From: JADJNW01 sp964596135
Lineage (GTDB): Bacteria; Bacteroidota; Bacteroidia; Chitinophagales; Saprospiraceae
DNA: 12,325 nucleotides
Reading direction: 5' to 3'
Assembly (NCBI GenBank): GCA_964596135.1
Contig: CAZQTF010000113.1
Location: 1-12,325 of the forward strand
Below, piece after piece: positions 8,201 to 12,325 of the stretch. The position numbers and the translations under genes are program-made. How positions within the stretch are numbered: the first letter of the stretch is position 1; every line of letters starts with the position of its first letter. Under the pieces are notes generated by a model that worked only from the letters and a program-made list of their open reading frames with translations, had not been told where the DNA came from and ran no database searches.

Positions 8201-8952
8201 ATCCCTTGTGTTCCAATCGCAAAGACGGCGCCATTATCATTCAAAACATCACTGGTGGGGCAGCGCCCTACGAAGTATCGTTGAATGGCACATCTTTCCG
8301 TGCGATCAATAGCTTCCCTTATGAGCTGGGCAATCTGACGGCTGGCAACTACAACGTTTTTGTACGGGATGCCAACGACTGTGAAATGCAGTTCAACGCT
8401 TCGGTTGTCGCGGTTACCGATCCACAGGTAGATCTTGGCGATGATATCACGATCCGATTGGGCGACAGCGTTGAGATTGAAGGAATGGTCAACTTTACAC
8501 CCAGTAAAATCGAATGGACGCCTACCGATTCGCTGTCCTCTCCGGATATGTTGCGCACTTTCGTAAATCCTATTGAAACCACTATTTATCAAATTATCGT
8601 TTCCGATACTTCCGGCTGTGTGGCAACCGATCAAATACAGATTTTTGTCAATAAAGAACGAAATATTTTTATCCCAACCGCTTTCAGTCCAGATGGCGAT
8701 GGCAATAATGACTTCTTTTACATCTATGGTGGCAATGATGTGGTACGCATCAAAAAATTCATCGTCTTCGACCGCTGGGGCAATTTACTGTACGAACGCG
8801 GCGAGTTTCAGCCTAACGACCCTCAGTATGGCTGGGACGGTAAGTTCAACAGTAGAGATGTAAGCGTAGGTGTATATGTTTATTATGCTGAAATTGAATT
8901 TATTGACGGATTTACGGAAGTGTTTGAAGGCGATATCACGGTGTTAAGATAA
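2257..8952 (+). CDS. Giant secreted multidomain adhesin-like protein with T9SS type B C-terminal sorting domain
   Basis: The product is 2231 residues. Residues 1-20 form a signal peptide (K3, then a hydrophobic core LLTTLLIFTFF), with cleavage likely after S20 so that the mature chain starts at Q21. Residues 22-195 are a glycine/aspartate-rich beta-sandwich-like region, not assigned to a family. Two Ig/PKD-like domains follow (about 197-270 and 271-340). Seven tandem modules of about 76 residues span 343-875. Three SprB-type repeats follow (about 876-951, 952-1034, 1035-1108), then an Ig-like domain (about 1112-1209) and eleven tandem 54-residue modules (1211-1804). The tail has an Ig-like domain (1805-1896), two SprB-type repeats (about 1897-1972, 1973-2055), a PKD-like domain (2056-2134) and a gliding-motility-type T9SS sorting domain (2137-2231, FIPTAFSPDGDGNND then FDRWGN). 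Export would be Sec, then type IX secretion; type B substrates such as SprB act on or from the cell surface. Adhesion, motility or polymer binding is inferred, and no enzyme motif is visible. The gene appears monocistronic. Confidence 0.95.
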   Translation: MSKTSLLTTLLIFTFFCGISQTIIYEEDFDSYADGTTNGGGKWTAAGTDCDDGGLNMDNQFGVYNGQFRIQDVEGSPCCSPGGGGRNTWTSQPINISAYSCVSISLDIDGGGDFEGDFPGGPDFSCNNSHDQVIVEYILDGTTVRMGYVNGGDGLGGFSADGLDGNSLSIRITAGNKANDEFYTIDNVVVTGSAITPPNITGPSTVCSGGTSITLTATGGSGGFISYNWSNGDSGSSISINEPGTYTVTVTNAAGCEVASAPKVVTAAAPPTVNITGPTSVCSSGSSITLDAGGGFTSYQWSTGQTSRTISVATSGTYSVTVTNAAGCQGEDDHDVEVNFRPVLDNPGTQEGCGSIILPEISGADLSNEAFYSGPNGTGVRYSPGDEITSSRTLYVFAGIPGCSDQESFQVTITPVPNVFVIDDVTTCNSYTLPAVPATGVSAGMIRAYFTGPDATGTRFEAGAVITTNRTLYAYAGSSDCYDQEAFSVTIVPGVTVNDLPDQSVCVSFTLPAITGTNLTDNRAYYTQPNGSGTRLNPGDVVSASQTIYIFDRNAGCSDEESFVVKVTGGPNINDIPDQTVCNSFILPAITGANLSGNQAFYTQPNGGGTRLNPGETITTSQTLYIFDSDGSCSDEESFSISIATTPDIEPIADPTACGFYILPAITGTNLSGGQAYFAQANGTGTRYDIGDTISASVSLFIYDGAVGCSDEEVLNINILSPPILDQIPDQIACNRYTLPVITGINLSGNQAFYTQPNGGGTPLNSGDEITSTSTLFLFDDNGSCTNEKSFTITINEAPVLDSIPTQAGCGFFVLPPLQGRNLSGNQAYFTATNGGGTRFNPGDTIRTNRTLFAFDDNGACTAERSFAVAINTLPSVTTRVSNAVCNGDANGEIELVVVGAAPFTFNWSVDTLDGQQNVTGLSAGTYDVTVTDNLGCATPAQAFIAQPEVLAISCSQLTAVSETGLSDGQAQIIITGGTEGFTIAWSGPANGSQTLALADTVILNNLPAGSYEVTVTDANNCSTTCNFAINVEGCDISLDLAGTDASCPDAADGSIQTTLTSGTPGFTFDWNVDTLDGIENPTKLAPGTYVLNVVDGNNCIVSGTIEIVSVNPAPTATLSGGGTICEAECFDFNITFSGTPPFNLDFQIDAGSGPIVRTITTNNANETLQICPADFGLTNGTIAIRLLTVLDANCQATLVQNETLTINPTSRDTIAATLCENESIEVNGVTYNQANPNGTEIISNGAANGCDSIVVVNLSFFSPVVFDLNQTLCEGESITVNGSVYNQSNPTGTEVISGGAANGCDSTINVNLSFFPPVIFNLDSTLCEGESIVVNGIVYNQSNPSGTEIISGGAANGCDSTINVNLSFFPPAVFNLTQTLCEGDSVVVNSIVYNQTNPSGTEILADASVNGCDSIVNISLAFLPTPVFDLTQTLCDGESIIVNGVTFDQVNPTGTEILAGASVNGCDSIVNVNLSFFPPAVFDLNQTLCEGDSVVVNGVVYNQANPSGTEVLAGASATGCDSTVNINLTYIFPSSTTIDSTLCPGELLLVNGITYDAANPFGTEIISGGSANGCDSIIRVNLRFFEPAIFDLTQTLCEDESTIVNGTVYDQSNPTGTEILAGASVNGCDSIVNVNLSFFPPAVFDLNQTLCIGEQIIVGNGVYDQSNPIGTEVLTDASVNGCDSIVNVNLSFFPPAVFDLNQTLCEGDSIVVNGSTYNQANPRGTEILVGASANGCDSTVNISLTFIFPATRVIDTLLCFGESLTINGAVYNANKPSGTEIIRGGAVNGCDSIIQVNLRFAPEIIGSISGDATICAGESTTLTFNLTGGQSFDVRYSDGVNPVVELRNIADGHTVQVSPMQTSTYAIELIAVNGSACPAQIGGGAIVRVSKLQVAPIAISNFGGLNVSCFSGTDGIASAAVNSGIAPFTYIWNTGTTTAQLSGIGAGTYTVTVTDAAGCEANGSVTLIEPQPIVISSDTRDPLCSNRKDGAIIIQNITGGAAPYEVSLNGTSFRAINSFPYELGNLTAGNYNVFVRDANDCEMQFNASVVAVTDPQVDLGDDITIRLGDSVEIEGMVNFTPSKIEWTPTDSLSSPDMLRTFVNPIETTIYQIIVSDTSGCVATDQIQIFVNKERNIFIPTAFSPDGDGNNDFFYIYGGNDVVRIKKFIVFDRWGNLLYERGEFQPNDPQYGWDGKFNSRDVSVGVYVYYAEIEFIDGFTEVFEGDITVLR
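3283..4881 (+). repeat. Seven tandem ~76-residue modules (array A) in the giant protein
   Basis: The leading cysteine of each module falls at residues 353, 428, 506, 582, 658, 734 and 810, so spacing is 75, 78, then four times exactly 76 (228 bases). Each module reads roughly C-x3-LP-x-ITG, then NLSGNQAFYTQPNGGGT, a GD-x-I turn, S-x-TLYIF, and a second cysteine in C-S-D-E-E-S-F about 51 residues after the first. The paired cysteines suggest one disulphide per module outside the cell. Similar LP-x-ITG / TLYIY modules occur in many Bacteroidota surface proteins, where they are taken as Ig-like spacers; that is recollection of family style, not a search result. Modules 3, 4 and 6 are most alike, and 1, 2 and 7 at the edges are most diverged. 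Confidence 0.9.
5887..7668 (+). repeat. Eleven tandem 54-residue modules (array B, 162-bp period) in the giant protein
   Basis: The first cysteine of each module falls at residues 1220, 1274, 1328, 1382, 1436, 1490, 1544, 1598, 1652, 1706 and 1760: ten intervals, all exactly 54 residues. The module pattern is F-D-L-x-Q-TLCEGESI-x-VNG, then Y-x-Q-x-NP-x-GTEI, then NGCDSIVNVNLSFFPP. The two cysteines are 31 residues apart (for example C1220 and C1251). Some copies are nearly identical at DNA level: 44 bases from 7162 are repeated without change 162 bases later at 7324. NGCDSI-type modules are common in Bacteroidota surface proteins, but no function is established that I know of. A rigid stalk built of disulphide-locked beta modules is a reasonable inference. 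Confidence 0.93.
8665..8952 (+). other. T9SS type B C-terminal sorting domain (gliding motility-associated CTD)
   Basis: Residues 2137-2231 carry the hallmarks of the CHU_C / gliding motility-associated C-terminal domain: FIPTAFSPDGDGNND at the start, FDRWGNLLYERG in the middle, YGWDGKFN, then VGVYVYYAEIEF and a final G-D-I-T-V-L-R strand. Domains of this type direct proteins across the outer membrane by type IX secretion and differ from the shorter type A domains. Its presence implies that the organism encodes PorU/PorV/Sov-type components elsewhere. Confidence 0.95.
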
Positions 8953-8958
8953 TCAACA

Positions 8959-8998
8959 AAACAGGGTTGATGCCTTTGCAAAGGCATCAACCTTGTTT
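8959..8998 (+). terminator. Strong palindromic terminator after the giant gene
   Basis: The sequence is a nearly perfect palindrome centred between 8978 and 8979: GGTTGATGCCTTTG pairs exactly with CAAAGGCATCAACC, and pairing extends outward through one G-U to a 20-bp stem. It starts six bases after the stop codon. The descending arm ends TTGTTTAT, giving a short U-rich tail. The symmetry means it could stop transcription from either side. It probably isolates the giant gene from the membrane-protein gene at 9130. Confidence 0.8.
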
Positions 8999-9091
8999 AT
9001 ATTGCCATCTTTACAGAAAATTGGACGATATTGGGACGAGACACTAAAGTTCCCCGGTTCAGACATTTTTAGTGCGAAAACAAGTTTTTGG

Positions 9092-9111
9092 CTTTACAAA
9101 CGTTTGTAAGG
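9092..9111. promoter_or_regulatory. Perfect 16-bp palindrome upstream of the membrane-protein gene
   Basis: TTACAAACGTTTGTAA (9094-9109) is a perfect palindrome, extended on each side by a T/G wobble and a C-G pair. It ends about 20 bases before the ATG at 9130, a position typical of an operator for a dimeric regulator or of a leader hairpin that could affect translation. No regulator is identifiable, and no canonical -7 box was found in this gap. A second, weaker inverted repeat (CACTAAA at 9042-9048, TTTAGTG at 9068-9074) lies just upstream. Confidence 0.4.
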
Positions 9112-9129
9112 GGAATGAATTAAAACTTA

Positions 9130-9780
9130 ATGAATCTTAACTATTTAAAAGCCATTTTTCTGACGCTGGGGCTGGCGTTCTTTGCCAATGCGCTCTGGCT
9201 GATCGAGATTACACGCTTTATCGGCTGGGAAGGAATGGAATGGGTGTCCAGTTTGCACTATTCAGTATTTGTGATCGCATTGCTGGCGGTTGTAGCGTAC
9301 GTACTGCCGTTTCGCTTCGTGCGGCAAGTATCATGGGCGCAAGCCGGTCAGGCAACACTGGAAATGTATCCCGCCACGTTGGTCGCTTTTTTTCTTGCCA
9401 AAACCCTACTGTTCAGCCTTTACATGCAATTATACGGATATCTGAATCGCAATTTGATGCTGTTGGTGCTGGGGCTAGTGGTCGTACTCATTTCTTTTTC
9501 CATCCATTTTGTTACCCAAAAATCGCTACACCGGGTGCACTGGGTACATGGGCTTTTCGTAGCAGCGGGTATTATGATGGTGGTACCGCTCAGCACCATG
9601 ACGGTTCGTTTTCTGCCAAGCAACGGCGTTACTTTTATAGATGCCGTGAAAATGGGCTTCTCGTACTTTTGGATCGTGCTGATGATGGGCGTGCTGGGCA
9701 TACGCACCGCATCCTGGAAACCGAAATCGGATGTAAATCCGGCACAAGATAATATTCTGGACGACCTGCCAGAAGATTAA
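9130..9780 (+). CDS. Unrecognised integral membrane protein, about six transmembrane helices
   Basis: I do not recognise a family for this 216-residue protein. Hydrophobic segments lie at about 6-26, 44-64, 80-100, 108-128, 138-157 and 173-192, which suggests six inner-membrane helices. The cytoplasm-like loops are basic (RFVRQ at 62-66, QKSLHR at 130-135). The last 20 residues are hydrophilic and acidic (DNILDDLPED), a likely cytosolic tail. Histidines H126, H134, H137 and H140 cluster around the loop between helices 4 and 5, and a tyrosine-rich YMQLYGY segment follows helix 3; whether these bind anything is unknown. The ATG at 9130 opens directly into helix 1, and no better start is seen. 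It has a 177-base gap upstream with the giant gene's terminator, and 122 bases separate it from the lipoprotein gene, so it may be transcribed alone. An overlapping plus-strand frame (9240-9752) reads as a shadow: it lacks organised hydrophobic segments. Confidence 0.8.
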   Translation: MNLNYLKAIFLTLGLAFFANALWLIEITRFIGWEGMEWVSSLHYSVFVIALLAVVAYVLPFRFVRQVSWAQAGQATLEMYPATLVAFFLAKTLLFSLYMQLYGYLNRNLMLLVLGLVVVLISFSIHFVTQKSLHRVHWVHGLFVAAGIMMVVPLSTMTVRFLPSNGVTFIDAVKMGFSYFWIVLMMGVLGIRTASWKPKSDVNPAQDNILDDLPED

Positions 9781-9802
9781 GAAAATGTTGAATGTAAGTT
9801 GC

Positions 9803-9847
9803 GGATTGTTTTTGATCGGAGATTCTTTTTACAAAACAATTCTTTTC
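9803..9847 (+). terminator. Weak candidate terminator after the membrane-protein gene
   Basis: GGATTGTTTT (9803-9812) can pair with AAAACAATTC (9833-9842) in a 10-bp, A/T-rich stem with one G-U and a 20-base loop, followed by TTTTC. It lies 23 bases past the stop codon. The low stability and large loop make it only a candidate. Confidence 0.3.
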
Positions 9848-9858
9848 TGCAATGAAAT

Positions 9859-9894
9859 GTCGGTTGAATTACTTATATTTCTTGCCAAACCGAC
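9859..9894. repeat. Inverted repeat just upstream of the lipoprotein start
   Basis: GTCGGTT (9859-9865) and AACCGAC (9888-9894) are exact inverted repeats with a 22-base spacer; the right arm ends eight bases before the ATG at 9903. The spacer contains TATATTTC (9874-9881), one mismatch from the TAnnTTTG -7 consensus. It could be an operator flanking a promoter or a leader hairpin, but seven-base arms may arise by chance. Confidence 0.3.
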
Positions 9895-9902
9895 TTTAAA
9901 CA

Positions 9903-10706
9903 ATGCGAACCATACTTTACATTCTGACAGCCACAATGATGCTGGCAATCGCAGCATGTGGCAACAAAAACAGTGCTCCCGACGCTGACGCGAAAAATAC
10001 TACTCAACCGCTCAACCGCGATTCGATCCGCCAGGTGTACGAATCGCTGATGCAGAACCGAGCCAATGCTCTGCCGCCAACGCAAGTCATTGAAACCGGG
10101 AGGCTCCGACCGGTAGATGAGGGTCCCGGCGATACAATTTTTTTTGTCTTTCGGGAAGAAATACTTAAAGCTATTGCCCAACACGACGAATTTCGCCTGC
10201 TGCAAATGGTGGACGACAATGTGCAAACCGGCTTCGACGGGCAAAGCGGTGTGGCTGCCTTTGTCGAAACATGGAAATTGCATACCCAAAAGGACAGTTC
10301 CGAACTCTGGCAACTGTTGACCAATATTCTGAACATGGGCGGCGCTTTTAGCACTGATCGTCAGACCTTTACCGCACCGTACTATGCGGCTACCTTCCCG
10401 GATGCTTATGATGCCAATATCTTCGGGGTGATCACGGGCGAAGGCGTACGCGTACGGGCGCAACCCCACCTGAACAGCCAAATCCTGAAAACGATTTCCT
10501 ACGAAGTACTGCCGGTGCTCAACTGGTCGGGCGAGTCCGCTACCATTGACGGCGAAACCCACCCCTGGGTAAAGGTAAAACTCAACGATAGCAAAGAAGG
10601 CTACGTTTTTGGCAAATTTATTGCTTCTCCGCTGGGGTATCGTGCTACTTTTACCCGCCAAACCAATGGCAGCTGGCTGATGACGGCATTAGCCAAAGGA
10701 GATTAA
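9903..10706 (+). CDS. Lipoprotein with C-terminal bacterial SH3 domain
   Basis: The 267-residue product begins with a lipoprotein signal: R2, hydrophobic core ILYILTATMML, lipobox A-I-A-A-C with the lipidated cysteine at C19. G-N-K-N-S then leads into a low-complexity linker (about 20-40). It should be anchored to the periplasmic or outer-membrane leaflet. Residues 40-170 contain a helical-looking middle region (EEILKAIAQHDEFRLLQMV and TWKLHTQ) that I cannot assign. Residues about 173-250 match an SH3b fold: GVITGEGVRVRAQP is the typical opening strand with its VR-x-R/A-P turn, W222-V-K-V is the central strand, and EGYVFGKFI is the usual closing GYV segment. In other bacteria SH3b domains bind peptidoglycan or proteins in the envelope, so an envelope role is inferred. 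The start is fixed by the signal peptide. No operon partner is evident, with gaps of 122 and 204 bases on its sides. Confidence 0.88.
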   Translation: MRTILYILTATMMLAIAACGNKNSAPDADAKNTTQPLNRDSIRQVYESLMQNRANALPPTQVIETGRLRPVDEGPGDTIFFVFREEILKAIAQHDEFRLLQMVDDNVQTGFDGQSGVAAFVETWKLHTQKDSSELWQLLTNILNMGGAFSTDRQTFTAPYYAATFPDAYDANIFGVITGEGVRVRAQPHLNSQILKTISYEVLPVLNWSGESATIDGETHPWVKVKLNDSKEGYVFGKFIASPLGYRATFTRQTNGSWLMTALAKGD

Positions 10707-10768
10707 TATTGATTTTGAGCATTTTGTACTGGATAAAATTTAGTTTGCTTTTTTAGAAAAAAACCCAA

Positions 10769-10805
10769 AACTACTCTTTACTTTTCGCTCGAAAAATGAG
10801 TAGTT
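10769..10805. repeat. Two-tier hairpin between lipoprotein gene and nhaD
   Basis: AACTACTC (10769-10776) pairs exactly with GAGTAGTT (10798-10805). Inside it, TTTTCG (10782-10787) pairs with CGAAAA (10790-10795), with a small asymmetric internal loop (TTTAC against AT). It lies 63 bases after the lipoprotein stop and 105 bases before nhaD. No U tract follows on the plus strand, so it fits a rho-independent terminator poorly; it may be an RNA-stabilising 3' end or a leader structure of nhaD. The rest of the 204-base gap shows only near matches to a promoter (TTAGTTTG at 10740-10747, with TTTG 22 bases upstream). Confidence 0.45.
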
Positions 10806-10910
10806 GATGGAGTATGGTCAGGGTATTAGATACAAGCTAAGTACTACGCTTTCATTTCTTTTACCAACCCTCAACTGTCATTTCTTAACTACATTCTAAA
10901 ACCCATTGAC

Positions 10911-12275
10911 ATGCTTACAGTCGTCGTTGCTTGTTTCATCATCGGTTATTTGCTGATCGCCTTTGAGCATCCGCTCAAATTAGACAAAACCGTACCTGCC
11001 CTGCTTATGGGGTCTATTTGCTGGGCATTAATCGCCCTGGGACACCTCGATGTTATAGACGCAGAGGGAAATCTGATCGCCGCGCACAGCGAGCACTACA
11101 CCGATAATATGCTTAATGTGCTTTTGCATCATGTGGGCAAAATCGCTGAAATTCTGGTCTTTCTGATGGGCGCTATGACCATTGTGGAACTGGTGGACCT
11201 GCATCAGGGATTTTCGGTCATCACCAACCGCATTACGACCAATGACAAAAGAAAAATGCTGATCTTGATTTCAATTCTGGCATTTTTCCTGTCGGCAGTA
11301 CTTGATAATCTGACTACTACGATTGTGATGATCTCGCTGGTGCGAAAATTGGTCAAAGATCACGAAGAACGGCTTTGGTTTGCAAGTATGATCGTGATTG
11401 CAGCAAATGCAGGCGGCGCCTGGTCGCCCATTGGTGATGTGACTACCACCATGCTCTGGATCGGAAAAAAAGTCACGTCCCTAAAATTGATCGAAAACCT
11501 ATTTTTCCCCTCATTGATCTGTTTGGCTATACCGGTCTTAATTGTCATGTTCCGCAAGGAATTCCAGGGAACACTTAACAATGCCATCGAAGGAGAGAGC
11601 AATGGGAAAGCCAAAGAGGGGTTGTTGAGCAGCCGGATCATGCTGATTGCAGGTATTGGCTCGCTCATTTTTGTGCCTATTTTCAAATCTATCACCCACC
11701 TGCCGCCTTACCTTGGTATGATGCTGGGTTTGGGCTTCACCTGGCTGGTATCAGAGTACATCCACCCCGAGGAGGATTTTTCGGAGGAACGCAAGCAAAA
11801 ATACTCTGCCCGTCATGCCCTCTCGCGCATCGAGATGTCGAGCATCCTATTTTTCCTGGGTATTTTGCTTACTATTTCTGCCCTGGAATCTATGGCGGTC
11901 ATGCATGGCGGCAAGGCGATGGGCTTTTTGCACCAGTTGGCGGAGCAACTGCAGGCGGCTATCCCCAGCCAGGATATTGTAATCATTCTCATTGGCGTAT
12001 TATCGGCAGTAGTGGACAACGTGCCGCTGGTTGCTGCTACTATGGGCATGTACACCGAGCCCATAGATGCTGATCTGTGGCATTTTATTGCCTACTCCGC
12101 CGGAACGGGGGGGAGTATGCTTATCATTGGTTCAGCAGCAGGTGTTGCGGCAATGGGTCTGGAAAAAATTGATTTCATCTGGTACCTGCGCAAAATCGCC
12201 TGGATTGCCTTCCTGGGCTTTATCGCCGGATGTTTGGTCTTTATCGGGATGTCTTCCTTTATTGATTTTAGCTAA
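10911..12275 (+). CDS. nhaD: NhaD-family sodium:proton antiporter
   Basis: The 454-residue polytopic inner-membrane protein exchanges intracellular Na+ (and often Li+) for external protons, supporting salt and alkali tolerance. Recognition rests on NhaD hallmarks: the LSAVLDNLTTTIVM segment with D132-N133, the ANAGGAWSPIGDVTTTMLWIG loop (residues about 165-184, with D176-V-T-T), and a second SAVVDNVPLVAA segment with D369-N370. These repeated DN motifs mark the two inverted halves of the ion-transporter fold, and the acidic residues are the expected ion/proton sites. A His/Glu-rich stretch (HSEHYTDN, LLHHVGK) precedes the second main hydrophobic segment, as in relatives. Length is close to the family norm, and the N-terminus begins directly in helix 1, supporting the ATG at 10911. 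It appears complete, with all key residues visible. No regulator or subunit gene is adjacent, and a probable terminator begins 28 bases after the stop. Confidence 0.96.
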   Translation: MLTVVVACFIIGYLLIAFEHPLKLDKTVPALLMGSICWALIALGHLDVIDAEGNLIAAHSEHYTDNMLNVLLHHVGKIAEILVFLMGAMTIVELVDLHQGFSVITNRITTNDKRKMLILISILAFFLSAVLDNLTTTIVMISLVRKLVKDHEERLWFASMIVIAANAGGAWSPIGDVTTTMLWIGKKVTSLKLIENLFFPSLICLAIPVLIVMFRKEFQGTLNNAIEGESNGKAKEGLLSSRIMLIAGIGSLIFVPIFKSITHLPPYLGMMLGLGFTWLVSEYIHPEEDFSEERKQKYSARHALSRIEMSSILFFLGILLTISALESMAVMHGGKAMGFLHQLAEQLQAAIPSQDIVIILIGVLSAVVDNVPLVAATMGMYTEPIDADLWHFIAYSAGTGGSMLIIGSAAGVAAMGLEKIDFIWYLRKIAWIAFLGFIAGCLVFIGMSSFIDFS

Positions 12276-12302
12276 AAACAAATAACAAGTAAATAAAATC
12301 GG

Positions 12303-12325
12303 GTAGCAGGAAATAAACTTGCTGC
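12303..12325 (+). terminator. Probable terminator after nhaD, cut by window edge
   Basis: GTAGCAGG (12303-12310) can pair with CTTGCTGC (12318-12325) through eight pairs, two of them G-U, around the 7-base loop AAATAAA. The right arm ends exactly at the window edge, so a longer stem and the expected U tract cannot be seen. The position, 28 bases after the nhaD stop, is appropriate. Confidence 0.45.

Noticed and set aside
7714..8634. Minus-strand open frame of 306 codons inside the giant gene
   Set aside because: It lies antisense to clear SprB-type and PKD-like domains of the giant protein. The translation shows no domain, signal or hydrophobic pattern and reads as a mirror of the coding bias.
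9042..9074. CACTAAA / TTTAGTG inverted repeat
   Set aside because: Seven-base A/T-rich arms with a 19-base spacer are within chance for a gap of this size; mentioned only under the neighbouring palindrome.
9240..9752. Second plus-strand frame of 170 codons inside the membrane-protein gene
   Set aside because: The 216-residue frame has six ordered hydrophobic helices; the overlapping frame has none and no upstream signal.
9873..10661. Minus-strand open frame of 262 codons opposite the lipoprotein gene
   Set aside because: The plus-strand frame has a signal peptide, lipobox and SH3 domain; the antisense frame has no recognisable feature and covers almost the same bases.
1..12325. Mobile element, defence system, tRNA or CRISPR content
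   Set aside because: No transposase, integrase, nuclease, toxin-antitoxin pair, tRNA-like cloverleaf or direct target duplications were seen in any frame or gap.

Overview
The window looks like a chromosomal segment of a Bacteroidota species, most likely a marine or activated-sludge member of the Saprospiria (Lewinella/Haliscomenobacter-like); the lineage below phylum is inferred from protein character, not proven. Grounds for the phylum are a giant secreted protein ending in a gliding-motility-type T9SS sorting domain, SprB-type repeats, few Shine-Dalgarno sites, and TAnnTTTG-type -7 promoter boxes.

Layout. Positions 1-1950 carry four minus-strand housekeeping genes: the N-terminal part of trpS (cut by the left edge), ridA, rpmF (ribosomal protein bL32) and a yceD/DUF177 gene. 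The yceD-rpmF pair is a widely conserved operon and appears to end at a rho-independent terminator (1067-1102). ridA and trpS form a second minus-strand unit. A divergent intergenic region (1951-2256) then switches direction, with a -7-like box facing each way.

Positions 2257-8952 hold one plus-strand gene of 2231 codons. It encodes a signal peptide, an N-terminal beta-sandwich-like region, two Ig/PKD-like domains, seven tandem modules of about 76 residues, three SprB-type repeats, one Ig-like domain, eleven tandem modules of exactly 54 residues, another Ig-like domain, two more SprB-type repeats, a PKD-like domain and a T9SS type B C-terminal sorting domain. It is most plausibly a cell-surface or released adhesin. 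A long perfect hairpin directly after the stop codon closes its transcript, so it is probably monocistronic. No PorP/SprF partner gene is adjacent.

Positions 9130-12275 carry three plus-strand genes, each with a sizeable gap before it: an unrecognised six-helix membrane protein, a lipoprotein with a C-terminal bacterial SH3 domain, and a complete NhaD-family Na+/H+ antiporter, which would fit a saline or alkaline habitat. Several inverted repeats sit in these gaps.

I see no tRNA, rRNA, CRISPR array, transposase, integrase or defence system. The most noteworthy element is the giant repeat protein, especially the indel-free 162-bp-period array and the block duplication inside it. The repeat types resemble ones widespread in Bacteroidota surface proteins, so I regard this as an unusual member of a known class rather than a new system.
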